Assembly: GCA_029204225.1 (NCBI GenBank)
Contig: CM055095.1
Coordinates: 15,592,049-15,656,048 of the forward strand
Direction of reading: 5' to 3'
Length of the DNA: 64,000 nucleotides
Origin: Diphasiastrum complanatum
Taxonomy: Eukaryota; Streptophyta; Lycopodiopsida; Lycopodiales; Lycopodiaceae
The position numbers and the translations under genes are program-made. Every line of letters begins with the position of its first letter. The first letter of the stretch is position 1. Positions 22,931 through 34,827 of the stretch are shown here, in pieces. The notes beneath the pieces are model-generated. The model ran no database searches. It saw only the letters and a list, made by a program, of their open reading frames with translations, and was not told the DNA's origin.

Positions 22931-25900
22931 TGTCGCGAATCTTTTGCGAACCGATCATTTTCGCGAATCTGTTGCGAATTGGTTGTTTTCACAAACTGAT
23001 TGATTTTCGCGAATCTATCGCGAACAGACTCTTTTCGAGTTCGCTTATTTTTCTTTTGCGGAAGCTTTCGAGATCCTAGGCATGCGACAACAGATCACAC
23101 AACATAAATTATTCTAGCAATCAACACAACGACAAATAAGGAGATGGAGAAGAAAGCATTTGCATCATCAGTTTCGAGTTTGGAGCGAGATGATCAGTGT
23201 CTCGCTCATCTGACACTCAGCTCAATTGTTGTGTTCTGCTCGTTGGCAGACTTTCATGCACAGATATTTTCGTCTCTCTTTCTGATTCTATTTTGCTCTT
23301 CTTCTACACTAATTCGTGTTCATCCAAATTGTGTATATATCTCCACTGTGTGGAGTTTACAAGATAGCTAAACAGAGAATTACAAGATAAGTAAACATTA
23401 ATCAACTAGTTATTATTCTCTGTTATGGCTAACTGTCTCAGCTTAGCGTGAAGTTCAATACGCCATGCTCATCGAGCTGCCAGGTGGCAGCCTGAATTGT
23501 TTTTGTTCGTGTCATGTCGCTTCGTTTCGTGCTTTAGGGTTTCCGAGGTATGTTCGCCATTCGCTTCGTTTCGCTTCGCTTCGCTTTGTTTCACTTTCGC
23601 TTCGCTTTGCTTCGTGACAAAGTTGTAGGAGTTCACAATTTCTAACACTCCCTCTTGAATCTTGCAACTTTGTATGTTTAATCCAATTGCCTTTCTTTGC
23701 TTTGTGAAGAGTGGTTTGTCAAACGGCTTCGTGAGCAGATCAACAATCATGTCCTCAGACTTTATGTACTGGACCATGAGCTCTCTTTTCGAGATCAAAT
23801 CTCAAATATGATGGTATTTCAGAGGTATATGCTTTGTCTTTGAATGGAAGACAGGATCCTGGGACAGATATATGGCACTTTGAGAATCCATCATCATCGT
23901 GCATGGTTCTCCTTGTGGTATGCCAATTGACTCCAACATCATCTGCAACCAAACTACCTCGTTCGCCACCTTTGAAGTTGCGGCATATTCAGCTTCGCAT
24001 GAGGATTGAGCTACCAAGGTTTGCTTTTTACATATCCAGCTGATTGTTGCTCCGCACGCTATTGAACATCCTCATGTCACGGACTTGTTGTCATCTTTGC
24101 AGCTCACCCAACTTGCATCACTATAGTGGTGCAGCTCGAACCATTTTCCTTCGTTGTCTGCTTTGTAGGTTAATCCCGTATTTTGGGTACCCTTCAGATA
24201 TTGTAGGATTCGTTTTGCCATTTGCCAATGTGCCATGCCAGAATTGGAAGAGAATTGGCTTAAAGTACAGACAGAGATTGCCAAATCGGGTCTGGTACAA
24301 ATTGTAAGATACATCAGACTACCGATCAGGTTTTGGTAAGGTGTACCTTACATCTTCTGTTTTTCTTCCTCTATTTTTGGGCAATCCTGCTTTGTCAATT
24401 TGGCTCCAGCTATCATTGGTGTGGCTTTTTCTTTGCAGTCCATCATTTGATACTACTTCAGCACTTTTTTGGCGTACTTTGACTGACTCAGATGCATTTT
24501 TCCTTTTATTCGATCTCTTCTGATCTCCAGCCCAAGGCATTTTGTTGCTTCTCCTAGATCTATTATTTCATTTCAGAAATTTGACTCTTCGTGTTCTTGA
24601 TTAGCATCAAAAAAATTCCTATCATAAGATAATCATCCACGAAAATAGTCAGAATTAAAAAATCTCTTCCTACTCTCTTTATGTAGAGATTGCAGTCTGG
24701 TTGTGTAGGATTGAAGTTTAGAGACTTCAGAAGACTGTCGAACTTCTGGTACCAAGCTCGTGATGTCTTCTTCTGACCATAAATGCATCTCTGCAACCGA
24801 CAGACATATTGCCGATTGTCGGGGTCTTCAAATCCTTCAGATTGCTTCATGAAGATTTCTTCCTCTAGATCTCCATGGAGAAAGTCTGTCTTTACATCAA
24901 TCTGGTGGATTTCCAGATTGTGTTGTGGAGCGTATGCAAGGAGCAGTCAAATGCTTGTCATCTTTACCATTGGAAAATATGTGTCGAAATAATCGACTCC
25001 GTACCTTTGTGTGGCCCTTTGCGACAAGCCTTACTTTGTAACGTTCAATAGTGCCATCTGATTTCATTTTCCTTTTGTACAACCACTTGCAGTCGACGAT
25101 CTTTTTGTTTTCGGGCAGTGGCTCTAGTGTCCATGCCTCGTTTCGCCTCATTGAGTCGATCTCCTCTGACATTGCCTTCTTCTAGAATTCTCCCTCTGGA
25201 CTCTAGACTACTTCTAGATATGTAGTTGGCCCTTCAATAAAGCTACAGTACTCGAATTGTGTGTCTTCGCTCCACTGAAGATTGTCAATGTATCGATCTG
25301 GAGGTCTTCTTTGTCTTGTTGACTTTCTGGGTTCGATTCGTCGCTGCTCGAATGTTTCTGATTCATGGGGTTGATCTTATGCTTCCTGCTGCTCTAGAGT
25401 CTGGGGCTCATCATTCTGATTTGATGCTTGTCCTCGGTCTCTCTCTTGAATTGGCAGTAGTGTGAAGATCTCATGGCCTTTTTCATCCTTTAGTCCAGGG
25501 AATGTGGACTCATCAAACTTCACATATATATTCGGGTGTGTACGCAGGAGTGAATTGATGCTCTATCCCATGTTCTTGGCAGAATTTAGAAAATTTTGTA
25601 CTCTTGTACTCACCTCCATTATCAGATCTGATTATCTGAATCTTCTTTGAGATGTGTCTCTCTGCAAATGCCACAAACTTCTTGAAAGAGTCAAACACTT
25701 CAGATTTTTTCTTTAGATAGTAGATCGTTGTCATTTGGCTGTAATCATCAATGAACGTTAGGAAATACCTCGATCCTGAGAGCGAATCCACTTTCATCGG
25801 TCCACAGACATCTGAGTTGGCGAGCTCAAGAACTTCTTTGACTCTTCTTCCCTCATGTGTGAATGGATTTTGATGTTGTTTGCCTTTCTGACAGACTTCA

Positions 25901-27678
25901 CAGAACTCAGTATCGGGTCTTGATATCTTCAAACATGTGACTATGTCTTTCTTGGACATGTCATATAGGCTCCTCATGTTCAGATGATACATTCTTCTGT
26001 GCTAGAGCCGATCTTCATTTTCTGATGCATCAAAATTGCTGATTATCTTGGCTTGGTAGAGATTTCCTTCTCTGCATCCAACTGTCAGCAATTTGTTTGT
26101 TGTTTTCTTGATCATTCGGCATGTATTGCCATCAAATAGAACTCGAATTCCAAGATCTACCATTTTCGTGACTGATAGCAGGTCTTATCTTAGTGAAGGT
26201 ACGTAGAGTGCTTCCGGCAGCTCTGCTTGACCTGACAGTGTTCGCAGTTGTAGAGTCTCGATGCCCTTGACATCGTGTCGACTCCCATCACCTAGAATCA
26301 CTGCTCCGTTGTTTTCGAGCTCTCTGAAGTCGATCAAGATTTTCTTGTTGCAGGTGATGTGTGAGGTTGCTTCTGAATCAATGACTACATCGTAGTCTTG
26401 TTCAATGTAACTTGTTGAAGCTTCATCAAGTATTGTGAAAGCTTCATCACCTTTATCTGCAACATTTGCTTTGTCAACTTTGTTCTTTCTTTTTGGGTTG
26501 AATCTGCAATCGTATTCAAAGTGCCCCTTCTTCTTGCAGTGCATGCAAGCCTACCGTTTGATTGAGTCAGCATTTATTGGCTGTGTGTCCTGGCTTGTGA
26601 CAGTGATCACAAGAAGAAGATTGTTGGTTGTCATTGCCTCTTCTCGAAGACTTTGTCTTGTCGAATCTGGGCTTGGTCTTGTTCCTGATCTTTTCTTTTG
26701 TGAAGAGAGCTTTCTTAGTGATCATTGTTTCCTTCTCCTTCATCCCTCATCAGTCTCTCATCAGCGACAAGATTGATTGCTTTGTCGAATGTCATATCTG
26801 GTAGACTTAGCATGAGCATTCTCAATGGCTGATAGGACGCAGATAGAGATTTCATGAAGTACATCAATTGTTGTGGTGCTGAGACCTGGTGTTCCTGACC
26901 TGATGTTGTGAGTTGAGCGAAGATCGTTCTGACCTTCTCAACATGCTGATCCAATTAATTGTCATCCCATCGTATGGATTGTAGTTGATTGTGAAGATGC
27001 ATCACTAGAGCGGCAGTCCTCCTTCGTACTTTTGCTTTAGTCTTTCCCATCTGTTAACAGACGTCGAATTTTGACATGTATTTGGGACGTCAGAATCCGA
27101 CATTCAAGTATACGTCAGATGGACGTCGGATGCTTTCACAGTCTTCAATCTGCATGAGTAATTCTTTATTGATGGATGAGACGATGATCGCCATTGCACG
27201 CTCATCCTTTCTGATCCACTCATGTCTCCTCGGGTCTCCCTCTGGAGGCTGCACCTTTGTGAGTTCAGTCACCGACCAAATGCCTTCACCCTTCAGAAGC
27301 ATTTTGATTTTGAATTTTGATACCATGTAGTTTCCGCCATCAAGACTGATTGCTATCCTCGTCTGGATCGTTGTAGCCACATTGTGTTGCCTAGAGAATC
27401 ACTGTTCAGATATAAGTAGTGATAACCTCAAGGCTCTGATAGCATGTCGTGAATCTTTTGCGAACTGATCGTTTTCGCGAATATGTCGTGAACAACCTCT
27501 TTTTGAGTTCGCTTATTTTTCTTTTGCGGAAGCTTTCAAGATCCTAGGCATGCGATGACAGATCACAGAACATATATTATTCTAGCAATCAAGACAATGA
27601 AAAACAAGGAGATGGAGAAGAAAGCATTTGCATCATCAGTTTCGAGTTTGGAGTGAGATGATCAGTGTCTCGTTCATT
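22931..27678 (-). mobile_element. Ty1/copia element C, nearly full length, decayed
   Basis: Minus orientation. The 3' LTR is 22931-23647 (717 bases; minus-strand start TGTTAGAAATTG, end GCGACA). It is preceded in element direction by a polypurine tract at 23648-23658 (TCAAGAGGGAG). Gag, protease, integrase, RT and RNase H fragments fill 23660-27380. A primer-binding site at 27431-27444 is mutated (TGCTATCAGAGCCT). The 5' LTR starts at 27445 and is cut at about 27678 next to an X-family LTR. The two LTRs align well but differ by many substitutions and an indel, so this is an old insertion. Confidence 0.85.
23660..27380 (-). pseudogene. Copia gag-pol of element C, multiply broken
   Basis: In element order: Gag (27380-27090, SLDGGNYMVSKFKIKMLLKG; 26954-26715, MDQHVEKVRTIFAQL); a zinc-knuckle remnant (CKKKGHFEYDC near 26540); protease at about 26400 with DSEATSHI where D-S/T-G is required; integrase (25992-25513, FCEVCQKGKQHQNPF, FLTFIDDYSQMTTIYYL, IIRSDNGGEYKS), which breaks before the final catalytic Glu; RT (25172-24563, KKIVDCKWLYKRKMKSDGT, then the catalytic FVDDYLMIG); and RNase H (24314-23700, TRPDLAISVCTLSQF, AQSSCEAEYAATSKVANEVV, FHSKTKHIPLKYHHI, IVDLLTKP). 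Several frameshifts and deletions separate the blocks. The last frame runs into a repeated TTCGC-type stretch (23545-23620) inside the LTR. Confidence 0.9.
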
Positions 27679-27685
27679 GGCGGCC

Positions 27686-28845
27686 TATAGCGCAGGCATC
27701 CCAAAGGGAGCTGGAAACCACGACTTAGCTTCCCAGCCTTCAACTCTTGCCATCCAAATCCACTTGACATACAAGCAACCAACTTGCCAACAACGATCAG
27801 ACAAAACCAACTGGAACTTCAGAAACCAACATTGAGATCCAACCTGGCGCCATGCCAGATCGGGGGTCCCGATGTGGGTGACTTCCCTCCAAGCAAGCCG
27901 CCCGACATACATCAAACTTAACCAACTCGAAGCTTCGTTACAAACGAGTAACATCCATTCCAAGCAAGGGGTCTGACTTACATCAGACTTAACCAACTGA
28001 AAGCTTCGTCACGAGAGCTGGAAGCCCAAGCAAGCCATCCAACTCAGCCGACAGGTTAGAGCCCGTTCCCCAAGAGCTTAACCCATTCACGTTCATGCAA
28101 GGAACACTCAGAACCACAAGCCGCGACAGATATGAGACAACCAGTTCCTGGACCAAATGGTCCCGACAGCATACCGCTGGTGCCACGAACCGAATGGTCC
28201 CGACGGCATACCACTGGTGTCTCAGGATGCGACCCTCAACTATGTGCCAAATTAAAAAGTTTGAAGCGGCCTTACAATTGGCGCTTTTACCGAACACTGA
28301 AACCCAGAAGGTAATTAGAGTCAATTTGAAAAAAATCCCACTTTATTGATAAATCTGAGAAGGTTACATTTCAAGTGTGTGACCGACCCTAGTCTCCGGG
28401 GCGCTGGCATGCCAAGGCGAGTGCCATGACAACATTCCAGCCAGGGAGGCTGAGACTTGGTTGGAGCTCGCCCTGAGTGGCAACCCGCACTCCCCTATAG
28501 TATTGGTTGGATTCGCCACCTCCCCTCATACCAAGTACTCTACCCAGGCTGGTAAAGCACGTTCTCTCTCTAGGATTTTCTCTCTCTAGAAAGTCATTTT
28601 TTCTCTCTAGAATTTATTGATCCCCAGGCTTCCTTTAATCATGCCTGAATCGTGTGAGGTGATTGCACATCGATCTGAGCTCTCTGGACTTCGCTAGAAC
28701 CGATCGAAGATTTTCAGCGATAGGAACTTGGCACCGGCTGGATTATGGTCACAGTGGTGCCGGCGCCGGTGGCGCCAGGAGTAGCAGGGGTGCTGCTGGC
28801 ACCGGTGGCACCGGAAATAAAGCTTGTAAAGGTAACTTTACAACA
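27686..28845 (-). repeat. 3' LTR of X2
   Basis: On the minus strand it runs from TGTTGTAAAG-type start (28845) to ...GCTATA at 27686, where other copies end GCTACA. It is about 1160 bases long and carries the GGCGCC-rich block near its start. The flanking PPT reads AAAGGTGGGGTGGA on the minus strand. Confidence 0.85.
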
Positions 28846-29921
28846 TCCACCCCACCTTTATAAAATCTGATGTCCTCATCAATGTCAGATTAAGTAGAGG
28901 TGTCTCCCAATTAAAATTAACTATACATGTGAGCTACTTGGCACAATACTCAATTTACTGGCCACTTTTTATTAACATTGAAGCTGGCACACCACAAGGC
29001 GGAGGCTCAGCTTTTTGTACTGAAAAATTACTTAGCTTGAAAATATCACTTTGTCTGGAAAAAGCATAGATTTTATATCGCTTTCGTAAAACCCAAGAAC
29101 CTTATTAAGTGGTGACAGAGGCCTTTCTGTGAAATGTTCGTCTCTGTCGCTTCTGACTTTTGACTTTGGAACTCCTTTGAGCTCCTGATTTGTCCTTGAT
29201 GCACTTTGTGTTGAGCTCCCTGAGATCCAAATTTGATCAGTCTGCACAGGTATCAGGGCTCCCTGAGCCAAAGGATTTATCGTTTGATTGCCCACTTTAT
29301 GGTCCACTTCGTGCCTTGTTGCTTTTGCACCTTGATTTCTCTCCTTGTCCCAGTCTGATCTTGACACTTTTCATTTTTGGCTCTTTGAGGTAGGCAAAGA
29401 TTGAGTACTCCGCAATGCACCTCTCACTTAGCTTGAAGTAGCTGTCTTTGAATCAATCCAAATGTAACCATTGACCTCGTGGAGAGCCAAGGGGTCGCAC
29501 CAGTTTGACCCGCATACAAACTATCTCTTCGTGTTCGTTTGATCCGCATACGAACTATCTCTTTGCGTCCATCGCGCAAAACTTGACTTTCACAATTCCA
29601 TCACTGGTCAGTTGCCTCACATTCAAAACAAGAAGTGTACATCTAGCTTGGCTTCAAGTAGCTCTCTTTGAATCAGACACATGCACCCAGAGTTTGCACT
29701 AGTCTGATCTCAACATGAACTATCTCTTAGCGTCCGTTCGAAGTACCAAGTCTCTCGTGCAAGATTCAACTTTCACAGTCCCTTCATTGATCAGTTGCCT
29801 TACATGTAACACAAGTCAGCGTACTCATTATGTTTCCTCGTCATTGCTGGTCCAGAGAAAGCCTATAACAAGCTTTCCTTTCCACAACAAAAACTTGTCA
29901 ACTTATTAGGTCCAAAGGTCG

Positions 29922-30443
29922 TGTCATGTGCCAAATCTAAGCAAATAGCAATTACAATGGAGGTAAAGCTAAGAGCAAGAAAAGTACAAAGCATTCAAGA
30001 TAGCATATCCATAGAAAGCTAGAAACAATGAGATCTCAATGGAATCACATTAGCAATGAAAGAAAGAGTACAATCAATGTAAATGAGCATGGATTCATGT
30101 AGGTAGGGCACATGAGACCTAGCAATGGAAATCCCTATGGCTCACATTCACAAGGAAGCTAGAAGCTCTCACTTGCAAATGAGCCAAAAGATTCACAAAA
30201 TGATGTCTCTTGCCTAGTTATAGACAATGCTCTTACTTAACTTAACTTAACTATCTTGAGAGATAGTTAGCCCTTGTTAAGTATTATTTAAACTACATTG
30301 GGCCCTTGTTGGCCTATTATCTTTAGTAATTACTTTGGAGGGCCTAAAGAGGGAACCGCCTTGTTCTTAAGGCTAATAGCGCCTACAAAGCCTACGATAT
30401 TCTGATGCATTGATAAGCACTAATGTACTAGTAGTACATGACA
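29922..30443 (-). repeat. 3' LTR of Y
   Basis: The 522-base LTR ends in plus reading with a 17-base palindrome, ATGTACTAGTAGTACAT, three bases before the boundary; the same palindrome is in the 5' LTR. It is adjacent to the polypurine tract at 30444-30454. Confidence 0.85.
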
Positions 30444-30551
30444 CTCCCCCTACTTAGACATTTTTGTCTTCAAAAATGAAGATGCTTGTCTGATCAGCTG
30501 AATCGCCTTGGTTAAGTAGTCAGGATTGATGAGGATGTGTCGACCACAAAA

Positions 30552-30806
30552 TTATTGTCTCATTACAAATCCAAAGCTGTCGAATTGAATCCATTTTGTT
30601 AGCTTCAGACTGTAATCCTTGTTCCCATGGAGGAAAATTGATGGTCGAAGAAGAGTCTGATGAAGTACCATATTGCTTGTTGGCAACCAATCTATATGGA
30701 ATGGACAGAGTGCATCACCACAATATCCTCTTTTGTCTGCTTCCTTGACAACATAACAAATTGGATGCTTATCCAATTCCCTTGGATTCTTGGTTTTGTG
30801 TTGCAT
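30552..30806 (-). pseudogene. Possible frameshifted continuation of the Y acidic ORF
   Basis: This frame overlaps the end of the 453-residue ORF in another register. It reads KHPICYVVKEADKRGYCGDA, CPFHIDWLPTSNMVLHQTLL and LFLHG-like segments, with several Cys and His residues. It could be the original C-terminus joined by a frameshift near 30790, or a small separate frame. The first reading is preferred because the overlap is immediate. No function is assigned. Confidence 0.3.
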
Positions 30807-32130
30807 CTGGCTCTTCTACTGTAGCTGGCAATCCATGTTGTTTAACCAACTTGATGAAGAACATTATAATTCTTCCATGAGCAATGGTAGTCACGAATTG
30901 TTGTTCAAATACGAATGCTCTATACGAAGTAGTCGGCATGAATATTGAAATTTGGTCGTATGGTGAAACGTAATTCTGGACATACTGTTGACCGAAATAT
31001 ATTTTTTCAAATTTGGTCAATACCTCATCCATAGGTGGTTGTGAATATTTGACCTGATTGACCTCAAAAATGGACTCTTGTCTCGAAATATAAAATTTGC
31101 AGTTGCCCATATAAATCGTTGAAGCATCAATCCTAAATAGTGAAAATACATTCCAAAGTTGAAGTAGGGATTTGACGTTTTGATTGTTCCAAATAACCAT
31201 TGATGAACAAACATTGTTGACATTACTCAATTGAAGATTGATCACATTAGAGTCCACTGAGCAATGTAAACCTCTCCAAAGAAACTGATATAGATTGATG
31301 GCATATTTTAAAATCAGCTTCCTATAGAGTGTTGGTTGACTGAGAGAATATTTCCAATAATTATTCACATCCATACATTCCAAACATGCACGTGAATTAC
31401 ATATTGGCTTTTGAATTCTAGAAAATCCATAGGAGTAAGGTTCTCCAACAAAAGCCACTTGAAGCTCTTGACTAATGGATCCATGAGACGTTGAACAATA
31501 ATTCAAAGTATTGATACAAGTAGAATTTCTCTGGATTAATGAAATCTCTTCATTTCTACCAGTATCCATGTTGAATACCTCATACTCCCTTAGATCATTG
31601 TCAAAAATAAAATTATTCTCAAAAGCTCCCATATCAATTTGACATGGTTCGTAGATCAGATCCTTATAATAACCACTCAATTTCAAATCATGGAATATCG
31701 GTGTCATATAGTCCTCAATCTGAAAGTTTGGTGAATGCCTTGATTGACTTTCTTCAAGCATAGCAATATTCTCAATCTGACGATCCATAGTTGCTTGTTC
31801 ATTGACCAAATTAAGGCATTGATGTAGGTCAAGTTCCAGACTTTGATGGTCGAAGTGAAACTCAAAAGGATGTTCAATCATCTTCACATCTTGATCTGAA
31901 TCTTGATTTTTGTCTGAATCCTGATTTTTGCCATCTGTTTTTGTAACTTGATCAAGATCTTGAATTGGACTTTTGTTGCCTGCAACTGTATCTGGATCTG
32001 AGACTTGACTTTTGTTGTCGCTTTGATCATCTGACTCACTGTCCTCACTTTGTTCATCCGCTCCGTCGTTATCACTTTGCTCATCAGACTCATTGATGGA
32101 ATCATCTTCATCTTCAGAATTCCCTTTCAT
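30769..32130 (-). CDS. Novel acidic 453-residue ORF of element Y
   Basis: I do not recognise this protein. Residues 1-85 are very acidic and serine-rich (repeats of ESDEQSDND type, then KNQDSDKNQDSDQDVKM), like intrinsically disordered chaperone or chromatin-binding tails. The remaining 370 residues have ordinary globular composition, with blocks such as HFDHQSLELDLHQCLNLVNE, YMTPIFHDLKLSGYYKDLIY and CMDVNNYWKYSLSQPTLYRK, and no zinc knuckle, protease D-S-G or RT motif. It lies downstream of the gag-like ORF, where pol is usually placed. The frame is long and uninterrupted in a low-GC sequence, which argues for past selection. It may assist packaging or integration; that is conjecture. Confidence 0.6.
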   Translation of the reverse strand: MKGNSEDEDDSINESDEQSDNDGADEQSEDSESDDQSDNKSQVSDPDTVAGNKSPIQDLDQVTKTDGKNQDSDKNQDSDQDVKMIEHPFEFHFDHQSLELDLHQCLNLVNEQATMDRQIENIAMLEESQSRHSPNFQIEDYMTPIFHDLKLSGYYKDLIYEPCQIDMGAFENNFIFDNDLREYEVFNMDTGRNEEISLIQRNSTCINTLNYCSTSHGSISQELQVAFVGEPYSYGFSRIQKPICNSRACLECMDVNNYWKYSLSQPTLYRKLILKYAINLYQFLWRGLHCSVDSNVINLQLSNVNNVCSSMVIWNNQNVKSLLQLWNVFSLFRIDASTIYMGNCKFYISRQESIFEVNQVKYSQPPMDEVLTKFEKIYFGQQYVQNYVSPYDQISIFMPTTSYRAFVFEQQFVTTIAHGRIIMFFIKLVKQHGLPATVEEPDATQNQESKGIG

Positions 32131-32287
32131 TCACATGCGGTTGTCGATCCACTGATGCTTTAGTGTATACACTCACTTTCTGAATCCGCATCTTCATTTC
32201 CTCAAACCATTTGGATTGTTCTTCTTTCCTTTCAGCTTCCAACTTAAACCTTTGTTCTTGTTGTTCGTACTTTAAAACATATTCCAT
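32114..32287 (-). CDS. Small charged coiled-coil-like ORF in Y
   Basis: A 57-codon frame starts ATG at 32287, right after the gag-like ORF, and overlaps the start of the acidic ORF. It reads MEYVLKYEQQEQRFKLEAE followed by more Glu/Lys-rich helix and ends at TGA 32114-32116. A donor-like CAGAAA|GTGAGT sits inside, so it might be spliced onto the acidic ORF, giving that protein a coiled-coil N-terminus. That is an inference from the sequence. Confidence 0.3.
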   Translation of the reverse strand: MEYVLKYEQQEQRFKLEAERKEEQSKWFEEMKMRIQKVSVYTKASVDRQPHVNEREF

Positions 32288-32311
32288 AGTTTCCTTTAAT
32301 CAAAACCTAGG

Positions 32312-33319
32312 CTAGAGAGAAGTAGTTTGTAGATAGTTTTCTACAATGCTCCGATATTGAGGTTGTAAGCCATATATATATATATAGCATTGTACAAGAT
32401 ATACTTCTCCATAATCGAATACTGGGGCCATTTGTTGGAATTCTCTATTGTACTCAGCAACTATAGTTGTCTGGTCCAAAGAACACAATTGGATGAAGTC
32501 AGATCGATTGAAGATCTGTCTACAAACTCTCTTGAAAGTTAACCAGTTCTCAAGAAGGAAGTCGTGAACGATGTTCCACCATGATTGAACACGTCCTTGG
32601 AAACCCGATGAGGCAAAGAAAACCATACTACTGTCATCAATACCTCCACTATAGTAGAAGTTATAATCCAAATCTTCTAGCCAACCGTCTAAATTAATGG
32701 AGTGAATGCTTCCATCAAAGGTAGGACTAACGAATTCAGACAATCGTTGGTTGTAATAATAAGGTTTCCGTTGAGCGGTGACTTTCCACCATTCATTGAT
32801 ATGGTTTGTAGATAAGTGCTCCAGAGCAAGTGCACGATCCATCATATTGCGCAACTCCATAAAACTAGCGGCATAAATGGATTTGGAAAGAGTTGGTTGA
32901 AGCACATCCTTTATAGGCGTTTGAAGAAAACTCACATAGTAGTTCAAACATTTTCTATACTCAAATTTTGTCTTCTGAACCAATGCCAAGAATTGTTGAT
33001 TAAATTGTTGTACAGAACCAGTTTGTTTGAGAGATTCGAATGATTTCTCATAAAACTTGGTAATACTATCGATGAAAGCAATTTTGAATTGACTCCAAAG
33101 TATCCCACCATGCTCGAACTTGTCTTTGAAAGCACAATGAAGCGCAATGTCTTCTTCAAAATAATGGCGATGACGGAAATAAGCTTCTAATTCAGTCAAC
33201 CAATCATCAATGCTGATTGAACTTGGTTGTCCGTCAAATACAAGGTTGTAACGTACAATTTCAAATTGTATTTCATCAATAGATAGAAATTGAATGTTTT
33301 GACTATAACGGTCCATCAT
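32312..33319 (-). CDS. Gag-like protein of Y with two tandem capsid-type halves
   Basis: The 335-residue frame looks like a Ty3/gypsy-type Gag built from two related halves. Half one (residues about 25-165) has FDGQPSSISIDDWLTELEAY and then SVQQFNQQFLALVQKTKFEY. Half two (about 200-335) has FDGSIHSINLDGWLEDLDYN, then VQSWWNIVHDFLLENWLTFK and TIVAEYNREFQQMAPVFDYG. Each follows the usual order of a retrotransposon gag domain: F-x-G, W-L-x-x-L/E, then W, F and QQF-type helices. No zinc knuckle follows. The start ATG at 33319 is followed by a second ATG; either could be used. It is unbroken and would be the particle protein of the element. Confidence 0.65.
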   Translation of the reverse strand: MMDRYSQNIQFLSIDEIQFEIVRYNLVFDGQPSSISIDDWLTELEAYFRHRHYFEEDIALHCAFKDKFEHGGILWSQFKIAFIDSITKFYEKSFESLKQTGSVQQFNQQFLALVQKTKFEYRKCLNYYVSFLQTPIKDVLQPTLSKSIYAASFMELRNMMDRALALEHLSTNHINEWWKVTAQRKPYYYNQRLSEFVSPTFDGSIHSINLDGWLEDLDYNFYYSGGIDDSSMVFFASSGFQGRVQSWWNIVHDFLLENWLTFKRVCRQIFNRSDFIQLCSLDQTTIVAEYNREFQQMAPVFDYGEVYLVQCYIYIYGLQPQYRSIVENYLQTTSL

Positions 33320-33879
33320 TAATGACTAGTGAAGACTTGTGGACTATGAATTCACCGTTTGAAATTTATTCAAAATGATAATTTACAAGCAGGTAAAATT
33401 GCTCTTCTCCACTCACTTAAAGATTCTGAGTCCTCGAAGAATAAAGTGGATGTGAATGGAAAGTGTAACAAATTAAAATGAAGTAGCAGTTGTATTCAAT
33501 TTGTCACCACGAACAATTTTTTCCTTTTTACAGCATTTGAATCCGATCTAAAACGGAGATGATATGAAGATTTGAAAATTTCTAATGGAAACACGAAAAA
33601 AAAAACTGACTCAAAAAAAAGGGTCTTGAAAAAAATTTGAAAAGTAATTATGACACATTTTTAATAACTTAGCAGTGTCAGGCTCATCGTTCTCATCACT
33701 TTTCGTTTTTATAACATTGGGATCTGAGCTCAAACAAGAAAGTTACGGAAATTGAAAGAAAAACTGGTAAAATGGATTATATACAACTTAGAAGGGAGGG
33801 GGTTTTAAAAAAAAAAATTTACAAATTGTAATGGATAACACTTGGAAATCCATGAAACATTGGAGTTCTCGACGAAAAA

Positions 33880-34180
33880 TACTTGCAACCGAAGGAGGGG
33901 GTAGAGAGAGAAAATCTCAACAGATGCACTTAGAGAGAGGAAATCTCAACCGAAGCATTCGTAGAGAGAGAAAAAGGGATAGAGAGAGAAAATCTCAACC
34001 GACTCAGTTAAAGAGAGAAAATCTCAACAGATGCACTTTTAGAGAGAGAAAAAGGGGTAGGGAGAGAAAATCTCAACCGATGCACTTGTGGAGAGAGAAG
34101 GGAGGTAGCCGAAGTCGCGAGGCGAGAGAGAGGGAAGGTAACCGAAGCAGGTAGAGAGAGAAATCTCGACCGAAGGATGC
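33880..34180. repeat. Purine-rich degenerate tandem repeat in the Y leader
   Basis: Units based on TAGAGAGAGAAAATCTCAAC(C/A)GA recur about eight times with variable spacing. On the minus (element) strand the array is pyrimidine-rich. The Arg/Glu-rich frame on the plus strand across this stretch is a by-product of the repeat. Confidence 0.8.
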
Positions 34181-34422
34181 GTGAACTCTCACCCGAAAAG
34201 GAAATGCGTGAGGTCTCGACCGAGCAGGGTGTGAAGGAAAATGGGATTGTTGTATTCACTCGATTGCAATGGTCATGTTGCGGAGGAAGTGAAAGAAAAC
34301 TTCTCTCTTAATTTCTGTAATAGTCTGAGAGAGGGACGGCTCACATAGGAATCAGTTTACGCGCCATGATGTTCGTCTTTCTACTGATGATCATCTGCTT
34401 ACTCAAATCAAGACTGGATTAG

Positions 34423-34575
<153 letters not shown>

Positions 34576-34827
34576 TGATCGTTCTAGCAAGCGAGCGCTG
34601 ATCAGCGAAGGCACAGCTATCGATGCTCATCAGCGAGCGGGCGGTAGATGCAAGGTTGGAATTGTTCGAATGCTGAGCAGGAGCTGGTTCTTTTTCTGCC
34701 TGCAATCACTGTTGAATCAGACTAAAAGTAATAGAATAAAGTGAGCGGTGGCAGTTGCGGATTTCCTGCATGCGCTTGAGTTTGAGATAGTTTGTGTTGT
34801 AGAGGCAAAGGATATTATCGTATTATC

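Noticed and set aside
32371-32386. (TA)n run as a regulatory element
   Set aside because: It lies inside the unbroken Y gag-like ORF (encoding YIYIYG) and is too short to mean more.
33831-34154. Arg/Glu/Lys-rich 107-residue ORF
   Set aside because: It is the translation of a purine-rich tandem repeat.
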